Shown here in pieces: positions 15,116 through 21,712 of a stretch of 21,712 bases of DNA. The stretch is from an uncultured Bacilli bacterium (GTDB lineage: Bacteria > Bacillota_I > Bacilli_A > RF39 > UBA660). Position numbers and translations under genes: made by a program. The stretch spans positions 1 to 21,712 of the forward strand of contig CALVTA010000007.1 of the NCBI GenBank assembly GCA_944359735.1. Reading direction: 5' to 3'. The notes beneath the pieces were generated by a model. That model saw only the letters and a list, made by a program, of their open reading frames with translations, did not search any database and had not been told where the DNA came from. Positions within the stretch are counted from its first letter, which is position 1; each line of letters starts with the position of its first letter.

Positions 15116-17023
15116 CTAATCAAGGATATTATCTATTCTTTTTAATTCTACCAACATATTAGTAGCTTTATTGATCATTAAGTTTTTACTTTCTTTTATT
15201 ATTTTTTCTACTTTTAGAGATTTATCTGATAAAGGACTAAGAAAATTATAATCATAATTTTTAATACAGTTTTTTAACATTTCTTCGTTATTAAGTAAAT
15301 CTATAACTATATCTTTTGGTAGTAATTTTTCTTTAGATAAAAGAGGGTTTAAATAATCTATTATGATATCTTTACCATTAGATGATTCTATATAGATATA
15401 TTTTTTTAAAACATTTTCTAATAAGAGTTTTAAATAACTAGCCCTACTTACACTAGTAGCTAAATCTCTAGCTTTATATTTAGAAGTAAATTTTAAAGCA
15501 TTACCTGTTTTAAGATAATCTAAAACTGCATAGTCACCCTGTCCTTTTTTATAAACTTTATCACAAATAACAATTGCTGTATTCAAATCTAAAACTGTAT
15601 TTATATCTTTAAACAAAAGATTATCATCTTTAGTTATAGTTACATTTATTTTAGAACTATCATTTAATAAACTTAATTCTCTAAGTCTACTATTTAAGTA
15701 AGATGTTATCTTTTCAGAATTAGTAGTGATATTACTATTTGTATCTATATTATTGATAATATTATCGTCAGTATTAATAATAGGTTTAGGAGATTCTTTT
15801 TGATAATTACTAGTTAATAGAGAATTTAATATTTCTTCATCATATAGGGTTTTTAAAATGCTCTTAGTATCAAATTCACTTTTTACTTCACAGTTTAATA
15901 ATACTTCTATAATAAGACGTTCTATTTCTTTTAATTTACTATCAGTTTCTCCTTTATAATTATGGAAATATTCTTCTTTAGGAATATCATTATAAATAAT
16001 ATTAGGATATTTAGAACAGTTTTTTTTATTGACTAATAAAGCTATATTATCAATAAAATCTAACTGAAGTTTAATATTTTTTTCTATGTTTATTAATCTT
16101 CTTTTATAATTAGCAATTACTATATCTATATCTTTAGTCATTTTAGTCTTATAACTCATTTCAATATAACGCATATATTCATTTAAATTATAATAAATAC
16201 CAGCATTTTTAATAATAAGTTTGCAAGTCTCAATTATTTTATCTTTTGAAAGAATAAGATTAGGTAAAGTACTAAAACTTTGATCTAAAATCTTAACTTC
16301 TTGTTCAGTTTTAACAATAGCATAGTATTTACTATTATCTTCAAGAGTATAAGAAGCATATACTAAATTGTTCACATTTAGAAAATTAGAATTTATTATT
16401 TGATCATTGATTTTAGCAAATAAAGAGAATATCCGTTCATCAGGATTACCTTTTCCTAAGTCAATATTAGAATTATAATCATTTAGTATCAGCTGATTAG
16501 TTTTTTCAATAAATAAATGCATTTTGGGAATATCAATATTATTATTTATTATATTATAAAGTGATGATAATTCTTCTATAATACTATCAGACAAATTTAA
16601 ATTATTTATTTTCTTAATATTTTCGTTAATTTTATTAAGGAGACTGTTATATTCTAAAAATTCTTTGTTAGTTTTAATATCAATTAAAGCTTTATTTATT
16701 AATTCTTGGTATGCTTTAGTCAAGTTATCATATAAAAAGTTAAGAGAATCTAATTTTTGACTGCTATCACTTTCTTTTTCTAAAGAATTTATTTTTGATG
16801 CTACTTCTTTTCCATAATTAATATTTCTCTCAAAATCATCTTTTAAAATAATACCTTGAATTCTTAGTAACAATTGATTATAATGGCCAAGTAATTGATT
16901 AGTTATTGTTTCTTTAGCTCTTATTTTTTCTGATATTAAAGTTTGATCAATTGTATTGATAAAACTTTCTACTTCAGCAATATTATCAGTAACAGCTTCT
17001 AATAGACTAAATTTATATGCCAT
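15116..17023 (-). CDS. Large helical protein of unknown function
   Basis: A 635-residue soluble protein with no membrane segment or signal peptide. I do not recognise a family. Residues 1-190 are almost wholly helical with regular Leu/Ile spacing, Lys/Glu-rich, likely coiled coil. A mixed segment with YASYTLEDNSKYYAIVKTEQEV follows (about 223-244), then more helices (270-400), a Ser/Asn/Asp-rich linker (about 410-440), and a C-terminal domain (445-635) with NVTITKDDNLLFKDINTVLD and a helical end. It could be a cytoskeletal or envelope-associated scaffold, but that is a guess. The ATG at 17023 has AGGAAGTGAT upstream. It follows the Lys/Asn-rich membrane-protein gene but has its own promoter inside that gene's terminator. 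Confidence 0.75.
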   Translation of the reverse strand: MAYKFSLLEAVTDNIAEVESFINTIDQTLISEKIRAKETITNQLLGHYNQLLLRIQGIILKDDFERNINYGKEVASKINSLEKESDSSQKLDSLNFLYDNLTKAYQELINKALIDIKTNKEFLEYNSLLNKINENIKKINNLNLSDSIIEELSSLYNIINNNIDIPKMHLFIEKTNQLILNDYNSNIDLGKGNPDERIFSLFAKINDQIINSNFLNVNNLVYASYTLEDNSKYYAIVKTEQEVKILDQSFSTLPNLILSKDKIIETCKLIIKNAGIYYNLNEYMRYIEMSYKTKMTKDIDIVIANYKRRLINIEKNIKLQLDFIDNIALLVNKKNCSKYPNIIYNDIPKEEYFHNYKGETDSKLKEIERLIIEVLLNCEVKSEFDTKSILKTLYDEEILNSLLTSNYQKESPKPIINTDDNIINNIDTNSNITTNSEKITSYLNSRLRELSLLNDSSKINVTITKDDNLLFKDINTVLDLNTAIVICDKVYKKGQGDYAVLDYLKTGNALKFTSKYKARDLATSVSRASYLKLLLENVLKKYIYIESSNGKDIIIDYLNPLLSKEKLLPKDIVIDLLNNEEMLKNCIKNYDYNFLSPLSDKSLKVEKIIKESKNLMINKATNMLVELKRIDNILD

Positions 17024-17049
17024 CTTATCACTTCCTATTCTTTAGTTAA

Positions 17050-17078
17050 ATTATAACAAAGAAAAAGCAAATAGTAAA
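17050..17078 (-). promoter_or_regulatory. Promoter of the 17023 gene, nested in a terminator
   Basis: Minus strand TTTACT (17073-17078), a 17-base spacer and TATAAT (17050-17055), 27 bases before the ATG. The -35 falls within the stem region of the upstream gene's terminator hairpin. Confidence 0.6.
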
Positions 17079-17100
17079 ACTATTTTGTTAAACCATTTGC
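17061..17100 (-). terminator. Terminator overlapping the end of the 18660 gene
   Basis: Minus strand GCAAAT (17095-17100) pairs with ATTTGC (17067-17072), and an inner AAATAG/CTATTT stem can form instead; both are followed by TTTTTCTTT. The hairpin includes the TAG stop at 17080-17082. It is imperfect but has a good T-tract. Confidence 0.6.
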
Positions 17101-18660
17101 TTGTAAATTTTCATTGGTTGTAGTCTCAAAACTATAAGTACCACTATTGGCATCAAAAACAATATTTCCTTCTTCCCCATTAGCCATTGCTTCAACTGCT
17201 TGACTAGCAATAGTATCGAGGTCTGCAGTAGTTGTATTCTCAGTAGCTAATGTTGCAGTAGCTTCTGTTGTTTGTTCTTGACTCACAGGGACTGTTTCAA
17301 TATTTTGATCCATAGTTGTATCAGAAGTTGAAGTAGATTCACTGGTATTAGTACTTGCATTTGTTTCTTGCACTTGTTCTTCTAACTCTTCATAACTAGT
17401 TACATAATCTCCAACTGCTGTTTCGTTTGGATCAGGTAAAGGATCGATTTCTGTTACGTTTTCTGTTGCATTTTTATCATAAGGTTCTTCATGTTCATAA
17501 GTTAAATCATCATCAATTGCCCCTTTATTTTCATCTAAGCCTGGATTTAAATCAACATCATCTGGATTAATATTTTCATCTCCTGCAGGGGTAGATGTGT
17601 TTTCTGTTGTAGGAGTTTCTTCTTTAGCTTCAACTTCAATTACTTGACTATAATTCTCTTTTTTACTTTTTTTGGCTTTTTCTTCTTCCTCATATACATT
17701 TTTATAAGGATCTTCTTTCTTTTTCTTTTTGTTCTTATTTTTCTTATTATTTTTATTCTTATTCTTCTTGCTATTTTTATCTTTCTTATCTTTATTTTTC
17801 TTCTTTTTCTTAGAAGAAGTATCCTTATCATTAGAATCATCTTGAGTTGTTGTAGTAGAAGCTTGAACTACGGGTGTATTTTCACTTGTACTAGTTTGAC
17901 TGGAAGTGTTAGAAGAAGTTGTATAGGCAAAAACATCATTTTCTGTTTCTTTAGCTTGGGCAACACTCTCTTCATCTTTTGTTTCATTTTTCTTATTATT
18001 TTTATTCTTTTTCTTTTTATTCTTTTTCTTTTTATTCTTTTTAGTATTTTCATCTTGATCTTTTTGATTAGTATTTTCAGTTTCTATTTCTGTTTCTATT
18101 TCTGTTTCAGTTTCAGGTTGTTTAAAAGTTGGACCACTATTTCTTTTTAATACAAAAGTTGAAGTAGCAAAAACAACACCGGCTGCTACTAAAGCACCAA
18201 TAGTGGCAATAGCCTTTTTGTTAATATTAAAATTCCTAATCTTAAGACCTAATTCAGAAAGTTTGTCTTTTATTTTATTTTTTATATTAGAAAATTTCTT
18301 ATCTTCCTCTTCCTTTTCTTCTGTATAGTTATTCAAACTTTCGTAAAAATTGTTTTTATTTACATCGTTTTTAGTTTTAGGAAATTCTTCTTGTATTTTA
18401 TTTAAAATATCTTCAACGCTGTTACAATTGAGATTAAAGCGATTAGGTTTATCATTTACTATATTTTTTATATTTTCTTTAGTATAACCATTATCATTTG
18501 CATATCTTGCCCCTATTTTACTGTCTTCGTTATAATCCTGTGTAAAATGGTATTTTATTTTTCCTGATGAATATTGTGTTACATAACAATATAAATAATT
18601 ACCATCTTTATCTTTACATCTATAAAATGCTATAATTTTATTATTTAATCTATCATTCAT
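17080..18660 (-). CDS. Membrane protein with Lys/Asn-rich low-complexity ectodomain
   Basis: A 526-residue protein from ATG 18660, which has AGGAG 8 bases upstream; a GTG three codons earlier is less likely. Residues 1-95 form a small folded domain (KIIAFYRCKDKDGNYLYCYV, then FTQDY and GYTKENIKNI), probably cytosolic. A charged linker is followed by one membrane helix (about 150-173, AIATIGALVAAGVVFATS). The remainder is disordered: an ET/EI repeat, two Lys/Asn tracts (206-225 and 284-315), Ser/Thr-rich spacers, then a long acidic Glu/Asp/Thr tail ending in a small FDANSGTYSFETTT segment. It is not a family I know. It sits 11 bases after the pilin-like 19643 gene and is co-transcribed with it. 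The basic tracts could bind wall polymers or nucleic acid; this is a guess. Confidence 0.78.
   Translation of the reverse strand: MNDRLNNKIIAFYRCKDKDGNYLYCYVTQYSSGKIKYHFTQDYNEDSKIGARYANDNGYTKENIKNIVNDKPNRFNLNCNSVEDILNKIQEEFPKTKNDVNKNNFYESLNNYTEEKEEEDKKFSNIKNKIKDKLSELGLKIRNFNINKKAIATIGALVAAGVVFATSTFVLKRNSGPTFKQPETETEIETEIETENTNQKDQDENTKKNKKKKNKKKKNKNNKKNETKDEESVAQAKETENDVFAYTTSSNTSSQTSTSENTPVVQASTTTTQDDSNDKDTSSKKKKKNKDKKDKNSKKNKNKNNKKNKNKKKKKEDPYKNVYEEEEKAKKSKKENYSQVIEVEAKEETPTTENTSTPAGDENINPDDVDLNPGLDENKGAIDDDLTYEHEEPYDKNATENVTEIDPLPDPNETAVGDYVTSYEELEEQVQETNASTNTSESTSTSDTTMDQNIETVPVSQEQTTEATATLATENTTTADLDTIASQAVEAMANGEEGNIVFDANSGTYSFETTTNENLQANGLTK
17716..17811 (-). repeat. Simple-sequence tract encoding Lys/Asn runs
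   Basis: Near-homopurine coding repeats (AAA/AAG/AAT codons) encoding KNKDKK, KNKNKNNKK and similar. A second block lies at 17986-18045, where 15-base units of the type CTTTTTATTCTTTTT (plus strand) repeat, and an ET/EI block of 12-base units at about 18076-18117. Such tracts can change length by slippage. Confidence 0.8.
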
Positions 18661-18671
18661 TTTTATCACTC

Positions 18672-19643
18672 CTATCTTATATTACCTGTATAGGTATATC
18701 CTTGATTTAATAGATTAGTATCATTATAAGTACTCCATTTTGTATCAGTAGAACCACTACTAATTAAAGTTCTCGTTCTATAACTATAGTAATGAACTGT
18801 AGCATAAACTAATTTGCCATCTTTTGTTCCTATATTTTCTCTTCTTGAATATAATTGTATTTCTGTCAAACAATTAGTGTCATTGTTATTACATTTAATA
18901 GCACTATACCTGTTATTATTATAAAACCACTTACTCCACGAACTCCAACCAGAGAATACTGGATTAGTAACTTTTTTATATTCATACATAGAAATGTATG
19001 TTGGAGTGTTTGAATTTGATTGATTATTGTTATTATTAGTTATATTACTACTAGTATTACTATTAGATAAATTGTTATTATTATTGATATTGTTAGTTGT
19101 ATTATTAGTAGGTTCTGTAATTTCTACTTCTTTGGTAGGTTCTGATTCTTTTTCGTTTTCTTTAGTAGTATCTTTTTTACATATATCATGTTCACAATAA
19201 TCATACTCTCCTACTTTCATAAGAGAATAATCTTCTTTAGAATTACATTTTAAATTTACTTTTAACGTGTAATCTTTTTCATTCTTTGTCAATCTAATAT
19301 AGCTTTCATTGACGTCACAAGACTTACCATCTGCATCAGTAAATGCGTCTAGTAAATTTGAATTAACCATTTCTCTTAATGTTATTTCTTCTTTATCACC
19401 AACTTCAGCTGGTAATTTATCTTTTGTATAATAACTAAAAGCAGCTTTTTCCATAGTTTCTAGATTTTCACTGAATACTTTATCATAATTAGAGCTAATT
19501 TTCTTTTTGTTATTAGTACTATTAGGAGTTGTTAATTTAGTAATTATAAAAATAATTAAAATCAAGAAGACTATAACTATAATAGCTTTTAGTAAGATAT
19601 CACGAAGTGGAAAACGTCCTCTTGTATTTTCTTCTGTATACAT
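18672..19643 (-). CDS. Membrane-anchored protein with pilin-like domain and WSxWSxW motif
   Basis: A 323-residue protein with a membrane helix at residues 16-36 and no prepilin cleavage motif. Residues 61-133 match the head of the prepilin-like protein at 5491: A-x(3)-YY, LPAEVGD, ITL, a D-rich turn, then paired cysteines (C109 and C133). An Asn/Ser/Thr-rich spacer (157-215) follows, then a C-terminal domain with GWSSWSKW (232-239), which fits the WSxWSxW pattern of thrombospondin type 1 repeats, two cysteines (C251, C258), and a Tyr-rich end. The ATG at 19643 has GGGGAG upstream. A near-consensus promoter lies 35 bases upstream. Probably an exported adhesion or assembly component; function is inferred. 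Confidence 0.82.
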   Translation of the reverse strand: MYTEENTRGRFPLRDILLKAIIVIVFLILIIFIITKLTTPNSTNNKKKISSNYDKVFSENLETMEKAAFSYYTKDKLPAEVGDKEEITLREMVNSNLLDAFTDADGKSCDVNESYIRLTKNEKDYTLKVNLKCNSKEDYSLMKVGEYDYCEHDICKKDTTKENEKESEPTKEVEITEPTNNTTNNINNNNNLSNSNTSSNITNNNNNQSNSNTPTYISMYEYKKVTNPVFSGWSSWSKWFYNNNRYSAIKCNNNDTNCLTEIQLYSRRENIGTKDGKLVYATVHYYSYRTRTLISSGSTDTKWSTYNDTNLLNQGYTYTGNIR

Positions 19644-19662
19644 AACCCTATCTCCCCCTTTT

Positions 19663-19698
19663 CTTTAAGTTGGCCATATTATACCACAAAACTTAAAG
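19663..19698. promoter_or_regulatory. Inverted repeat straddling the 19643 promoter
   Basis: CTTTAAGTT (19663-19671) and AACTTAAAG (19690-19698) form a perfect 9-bp inverted repeat with an 18-base centre. On the minus strand one arm lies in the -35/-10 spacer and the other at the expected start of transcription, flanking the TATAAT. This is a typical operator position. No T-run follows, so it does not look like a terminator. Confidence 0.4.
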
Positions 19699-19706
19699 AT
19701 TGTCAA
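19678..19706 (-). promoter_or_regulatory. Consensus sigma-A promoter of the 19643 operon
   Basis: Minus strand TTGACA (19701-19706), exactly 17 bases, TATAAT (19678-19683): a full consensus match. The -35 is formed by the last codons of the Smr gene (Phe-Asp-Asn). The transcript would start near 19671 and cover the pilin-like and Lys/Asn-rich genes. Confidence 0.85.
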
Positions 19707-19950
19707 ATTTTAAACAAACAAGTGTACAACCTGGATTTGTAAAATCTAACCTATATTCTAACACTCTTTTATCTTTTTGCAAATAATTTCTAACAGCTTT
19801 TGATAAAACACCCGATCCAATACCATGTATAATAACTATATTTTGATATTTTAATTTATAACAATCATCTATAAATTCTTTCACTTTAAAAATGGCATAT
19901 TCTTTATCCATGCCATGTAAATCTATACTTGGATAACTAGATATTATCAA
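19693..19950 (-). CDS. Stand-alone Smr-domain protein
   Basis: An 85-residue protein consisting of a single Smr domain, the fold found at the C-terminus of MutS2 and linked to nuclease and ribosome-associated roles. The hallmark motifs are IDLHGM (near residue 9; family LDLHG) and IIHGIGSGVL (about 41-50; family HGxGxG), with a final PGCTLVCL strand. It starts at TTG: the codon at 19950 is spaced about 6 bases from AAGGA, while TTG at 19953 is closer. No ATG would keep the DLHG motif. It overlaps the end of the sugar-kinase gene by 14 bases, so translation is coupled. It may replace the Smr domain of a MutS2 elsewhere or act alone. Confidence 0.88.
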   Translation of the reverse strand: MIISSYPSIDLHGMDKEYAIFKVKEFIDDCYKLKYQNIVIIHGIGSGVLSKAVRNYLQKDKRVLEYRLDFTNPGCTLVCLKFDNL

Positions 19951-20839
19951 CAAGATTCCTTCTTTCTATAATAGCCTTCAAAGTAGGCATAGAATAACGT
20001 CCTCCAACCCTTAAAGTTGAAATAGCTCCAGTAAGATTAGATAAACGACAAGTTTCCTCTAGATTATAACCATGAGTAATAAAATAAGTAAATGCTCCAT
20101 GAAATATGTCACCTGCTCCTGTTGTATCAACGGCTTTTACTTTAATACTAGGTATTAATTTATAATCATCACCTATTTTAGTAAAACATCCTTTATCTTC
20201 TAAAGTAATTACTATAGTATTATGAAAATCATTTTCTAATTTATTATGAATCTTAATAAGACTTTCTATGGTACCATCAAAAAGAAGTTTAGTATAATCC
20301 TGAGCAAAGTTTTTAGAACATACTAAATAATCTACATAAGGACATAGATTAACTGTATTTGGTTTAAAAGAACCAGCATCTATTATTTTAACAGCATCTT
20401 TATTATTAAGAAGGATCTTTTTACTCATTTCCTCTTCTTCGCCATCTACTAATATGACATCATATTTATTATTATTAGAAAGACTACATTTAGGAACAAC
20501 ATCAGCTTGACTGGTTAAAATGGTTCTGCTAGCATTAGTAGAGTTCGCAATAATGAAGCTTAGCATGGTATCAAAGTTATTTACAATTTCCAAATAAGTA
20601 GTATCAACTCCTACTGTTTTAAATTCATCTTTTATTCTATTACCATAGTAATCATTTCCTATAACTCCCTGAAAAGACACATCACATCCCCAAAGAGATA
20701 ATAAATAAGCCGCATTACTGGCAGGTCCTCCTCCACAATCGATATGTTTTGTTACTCTTTTTTTAGTATTTTCTGTTGGAAACTCATCTACTCTAAAAGT
20801 TATATCATAGGAAGCATGTCCAATTGCTAAATATTTCAT
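19937..20839 (-). CDS. PfkB-family carbohydrate kinase
   Basis: Ribokinase-like sugar kinase of 300 residues that phosphorylates a sugar or nucleoside with ATP in the cytosol. The first signature is CGGGPASNAAYLLSLWG (35-51), with glycines binding the sugar; the second is DTTGAGDIFHGAF (238-250), with D244 as catalytic base and an anion hole at GAGD. The length is typical. The start is ATG 20839 (GGTGAT upstream). A longer open frame upstream would encode a hydrophobic, Phe-rich extension crossing the divergent promoter region and is rejected. The substrate is not readable from the sequence, and no transporter or isomerase flanks it. The Smr gene overlaps its end. Confidence 0.9.
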   Translation of the reverse strand: MKYLAIGHASYDITFRVDEFPTENTKKRVTKHIDCGGGPASNAAYLLSLWGCDVSFQGVIGNDYYGNRIKDEFKTVGVDTTYLEIVNNFDTMLSFIIANSTNASRTILTSQADVVPKCSLSNNNKYDVILVDGEEEEMSKKILLNNKDAVKIIDAGSFKPNTVNLCPYVDYLVCSKNFAQDYTKLLFDGTIESLIKIHNKLENDFHNTIVITLEDKGCFTKIGDDYKLIPSIKVKAVDTTGAGDIFHGAFTYFITHGYNLEETCRLSNLTGAISTLRVGGRYSMPTLKAIIERRNLVDNI

Positions 20840-20858
20840 ATAATTGATCACCATTATT

Positions 20859-20867
20859 AGTATAACA
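20859..20867 (-). promoter_or_regulatory. Extended -10 promoter of the sugar kinase gene
   Basis: Minus strand TGTTATACT, a TGn-extended -10, 19 bases before the ATG. The -35 is poor. It is identical to the elements at 9869 and 20917. Confidence 0.5.
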
Positions 20868-20916
20868 ATATTTATTAAAAAAATATATAAAAATAAAGGA
20901 CCAAAGTGTAAATATC

Positions 20917-20925
20917 TGTTATACT
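20917..20925 (+). promoter_or_regulatory. Extended -10 promoter of the 20942 gene
   Basis: TGTTATACT, 16 bases before the ATG, directly followed by ACTTAAAG at the expected transcription start. There is no clear -35. It faces away from the sugar-kinase promoter 50 bases upstream. Confidence 0.5.
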
Positions 20926-20941
20926 TAAAGTGGTGATGTAA

Positions 20942-21547
20942 ATGAAGAAAGAAGAAAGGAAAAAACCAAATAAAAAGTTGACAAGAAAACAAATAATTAT
21001 TCTGACTATAGTTACTATTATTTTAGGAATTATATGTTATTTAATCTCTACAGAAATTACTAAATCAATAATTGATCATAAGACTATAGAAGAAAAAATG
21101 AAGAGTGATGATTTTTCTGATTTGACAGAAATAGATACTATAGATAATATTACACTTCAAGATTTAATTAATAATTACAATGATATTAGTGATGAGAAAA
21201 TTGATATAAATAATATAAATGATAATAAAATAACAATTAAAGATATAGAAATAGTATTTAATCTTAAAGATGATAATAATATTAATATTATAAGTATTAA
21301 TTTTAAAAAGAAAAGTAAAGATACAAAAAAATTGATTAGTAATATGATAATTGCTAATAATGAAAACATTAATACTGAGACAACTGATTTAATTTATGAT
21401 AATGTATTTAAAACATTAGGAACAACTAAAAACAATGATAGTAAAACATCAGAATTTTTTCAATATCAGGGATTGGAATTTAGTTTAAAGGAATATAAAA
21501 ACAGTGATTATAAATATAGTTTTAGAATAGGAAGAATTGTTTCATAA
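20942..21547 (+). CDS. Membrane-anchored protein of unknown function
   Basis: A 201-residue protein with a strongly basic N-terminus (KKEERKKPNKKLTRK), one membrane helix (about 17-37) and an Asn/Asp/Ile-rich outer part of about 160 residues. The ectodomain alternates short beta-like strands (KITIKDIEIVFNL, INIISINFKKK) with a helix near 130-165. There are no cysteines and no catalytic motif, and I recognise no family. GGTGATG lies 5 bases before the ATG. It is monocistronic, divergent from the sugar kinase and followed by a very strong hairpin. Confidence 0.75.
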   Translation: MKKEERKKPNKKLTRKQIIILTIVTIILGIICYLISTEITKSIIDHKTIEEKMKSDDFSDLTEIDTIDNITLQDLINNYNDISDEKIDINNINDNKITIKDIEIVFNLKDDNNINIISINFKKKSKDTKKLISNMIIANNENINTETTDLIYDNVFKTLGTTKNNDSKTSEFFQYQGLEFSLKEYKNSDYKYSFRIGRIVS

Positions 21548-21588
21548 ATTTGTTTTTATCTTCAATTATCAGCTTTTATATTAGTTTT

Positions 21589-21622
21589 AAAGAGTGTAGT
21601 TCAGTTTTGAACTACACTCTTT
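21589..21622 (+). terminator. Long perfect terminator hairpin
   Basis: A perfect 15-bp stem, AAAGAGTGTAGTTCA (21589-21603), loop GTTT, TGAACTACACTCTTT (21608-21622), then ATTTAA. It ends the 20942 transcript. It also lies just after the stop of the convergent partial gene (21630), so it may serve both, although the minus-strand T-tract is weak. Confidence 0.75.
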
Positions 21623-21629
21623 ATTTAAC

Positions 21630-21712
21630 TTAAACTAAAATATATGGATTAGAAACACTACCATCACCATCTATTATCTTGATGCTAGATTTTAAGAAAA
21701 CAACAGGACGTA
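21630..21712 (-). CDS. Surface protein, C-terminal end (begins outside the window)
   Basis: A 26-codon open frame enters from the right edge and ends at TAA (21630-21632). The visible residues include RPVVFLKSS, a GDGS turn and a final NPYILV. This ending matches the 'RPVVYLKS...GDG-SNPY' type that I recall closing large Firmicutes surface proteins of uncultured gut lineages, the same general kind as the protein beginning at 641. It is too short for a firm call; coding is supported by the frame, the stop position and the terminator behind it. Confidence 0.55.
   Translation of the reverse strand, partial: RPVVFLKSSIKIIDGDGSVSNPYILV

Noticed and set aside
17644..18150. Phe/Ile-rich open frame of 168 codons on the plus strand
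   Set aside because: It is the mirror of the Lys/Asn-rich tracts of the minus-strand gene, without a ribosome site or a plausible composition.
19663..19698. Inverted repeat as terminator of the Smr gene
   Set aside because: No T-run follows on the minus strand and the loop contains a consensus -10; an operator role fits better.
20840..20992. 51-residue hydrophobic N-terminal extension of the sugar kinase
   Set aside because: It is Phe- and Ile-rich, crosses both divergent promoters and overlaps the 20942 gene; the ATG at 20839 has its own ribosome site and gives the normal PfkB N-terminus.
1..21712. Mycoplasma-type genetic code (TGA as Trp)
   Set aside because: All genes are full length under the standard code and conserved tryptophans (for example TWW in sigma-A) are TGG; only the absence of TGA stops remains notable.

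Overview
The window is strongly AT-rich, uses the standard genetic code (Trp is TGG, no TGA inside genes) and carries the low-GC Firmicutes order dnaG-rpoD-trmK and a hisS-aspS pair. Shine-Dalgarno sites are strong (AGGAGG or AGGTGA types). Together with many small membrane-anchored surface proteins this suggests an uncultivated Bacilli or Mollicutes-like gut lineage (RF39-type or similar). That placement is inference; no rRNA or tRNA gene is present to test it.

Layout. 1-641: N-terminal part of a membrane-anchored surface protein (minus). 738-5491: a minus-strand operon of a prepilin-like repeat protein, a WG-repeat protein and trpS. 5617-5982: a small four-helix membrane protein (plus), separated by a perfect two-way terminator from the dnaG-rpoD-trmK operon (6046-9552, minus). 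9553-9899: a long divergent regulatory region. 9900-10352: a small helical protein of unknown function (plus), convergent with a membrane-anchored protein (10359-11168, minus). 11269-13900: hisS and an archaeal-type aspS with overlapping ends (minus). 14021-14806: a solitary protein-kinase-like gene (plus). 15116-19643: three minus-strand genes, namely an unknown helical protein, a Lys/Asn-rich membrane protein, and a membrane-anchored protein with a pilin-like domain and a WSxWSxW motif. 19693-20839: a PfkB-family sugar kinase and a stand-alone Smr domain. 20942-21547: an unknown membrane-anchored protein (plus). 21630-21712: the last codons of another surface protein (minus).

The chromosomal housekeeping core (replication primase, main sigma factor, three aminoacyl-tRNA synthetases, a tRNA methyltransferase) is interleaved with lineage-specific envelope proteins. 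The most interesting signals are: two proteins sharing one pilin-like extracellular domain, only one of which has a cleavable prepilin leader; a mosaic 75-residue, four-cysteine tandem repeat; an archaeal/eukaryotic-type AspRS at the usual bacterial hisS-aspS locus; complete absence of TGA among 19 visible stop codons; a near-perfect sigma-A promoter embedded in the end of the Smr gene and straddled by an inverted repeat; and a dnaG leader in which a 9-nt element could pair with either of two partners. I see no tRNA, rRNA, CRISPR array, insertion sequence or phage gene.
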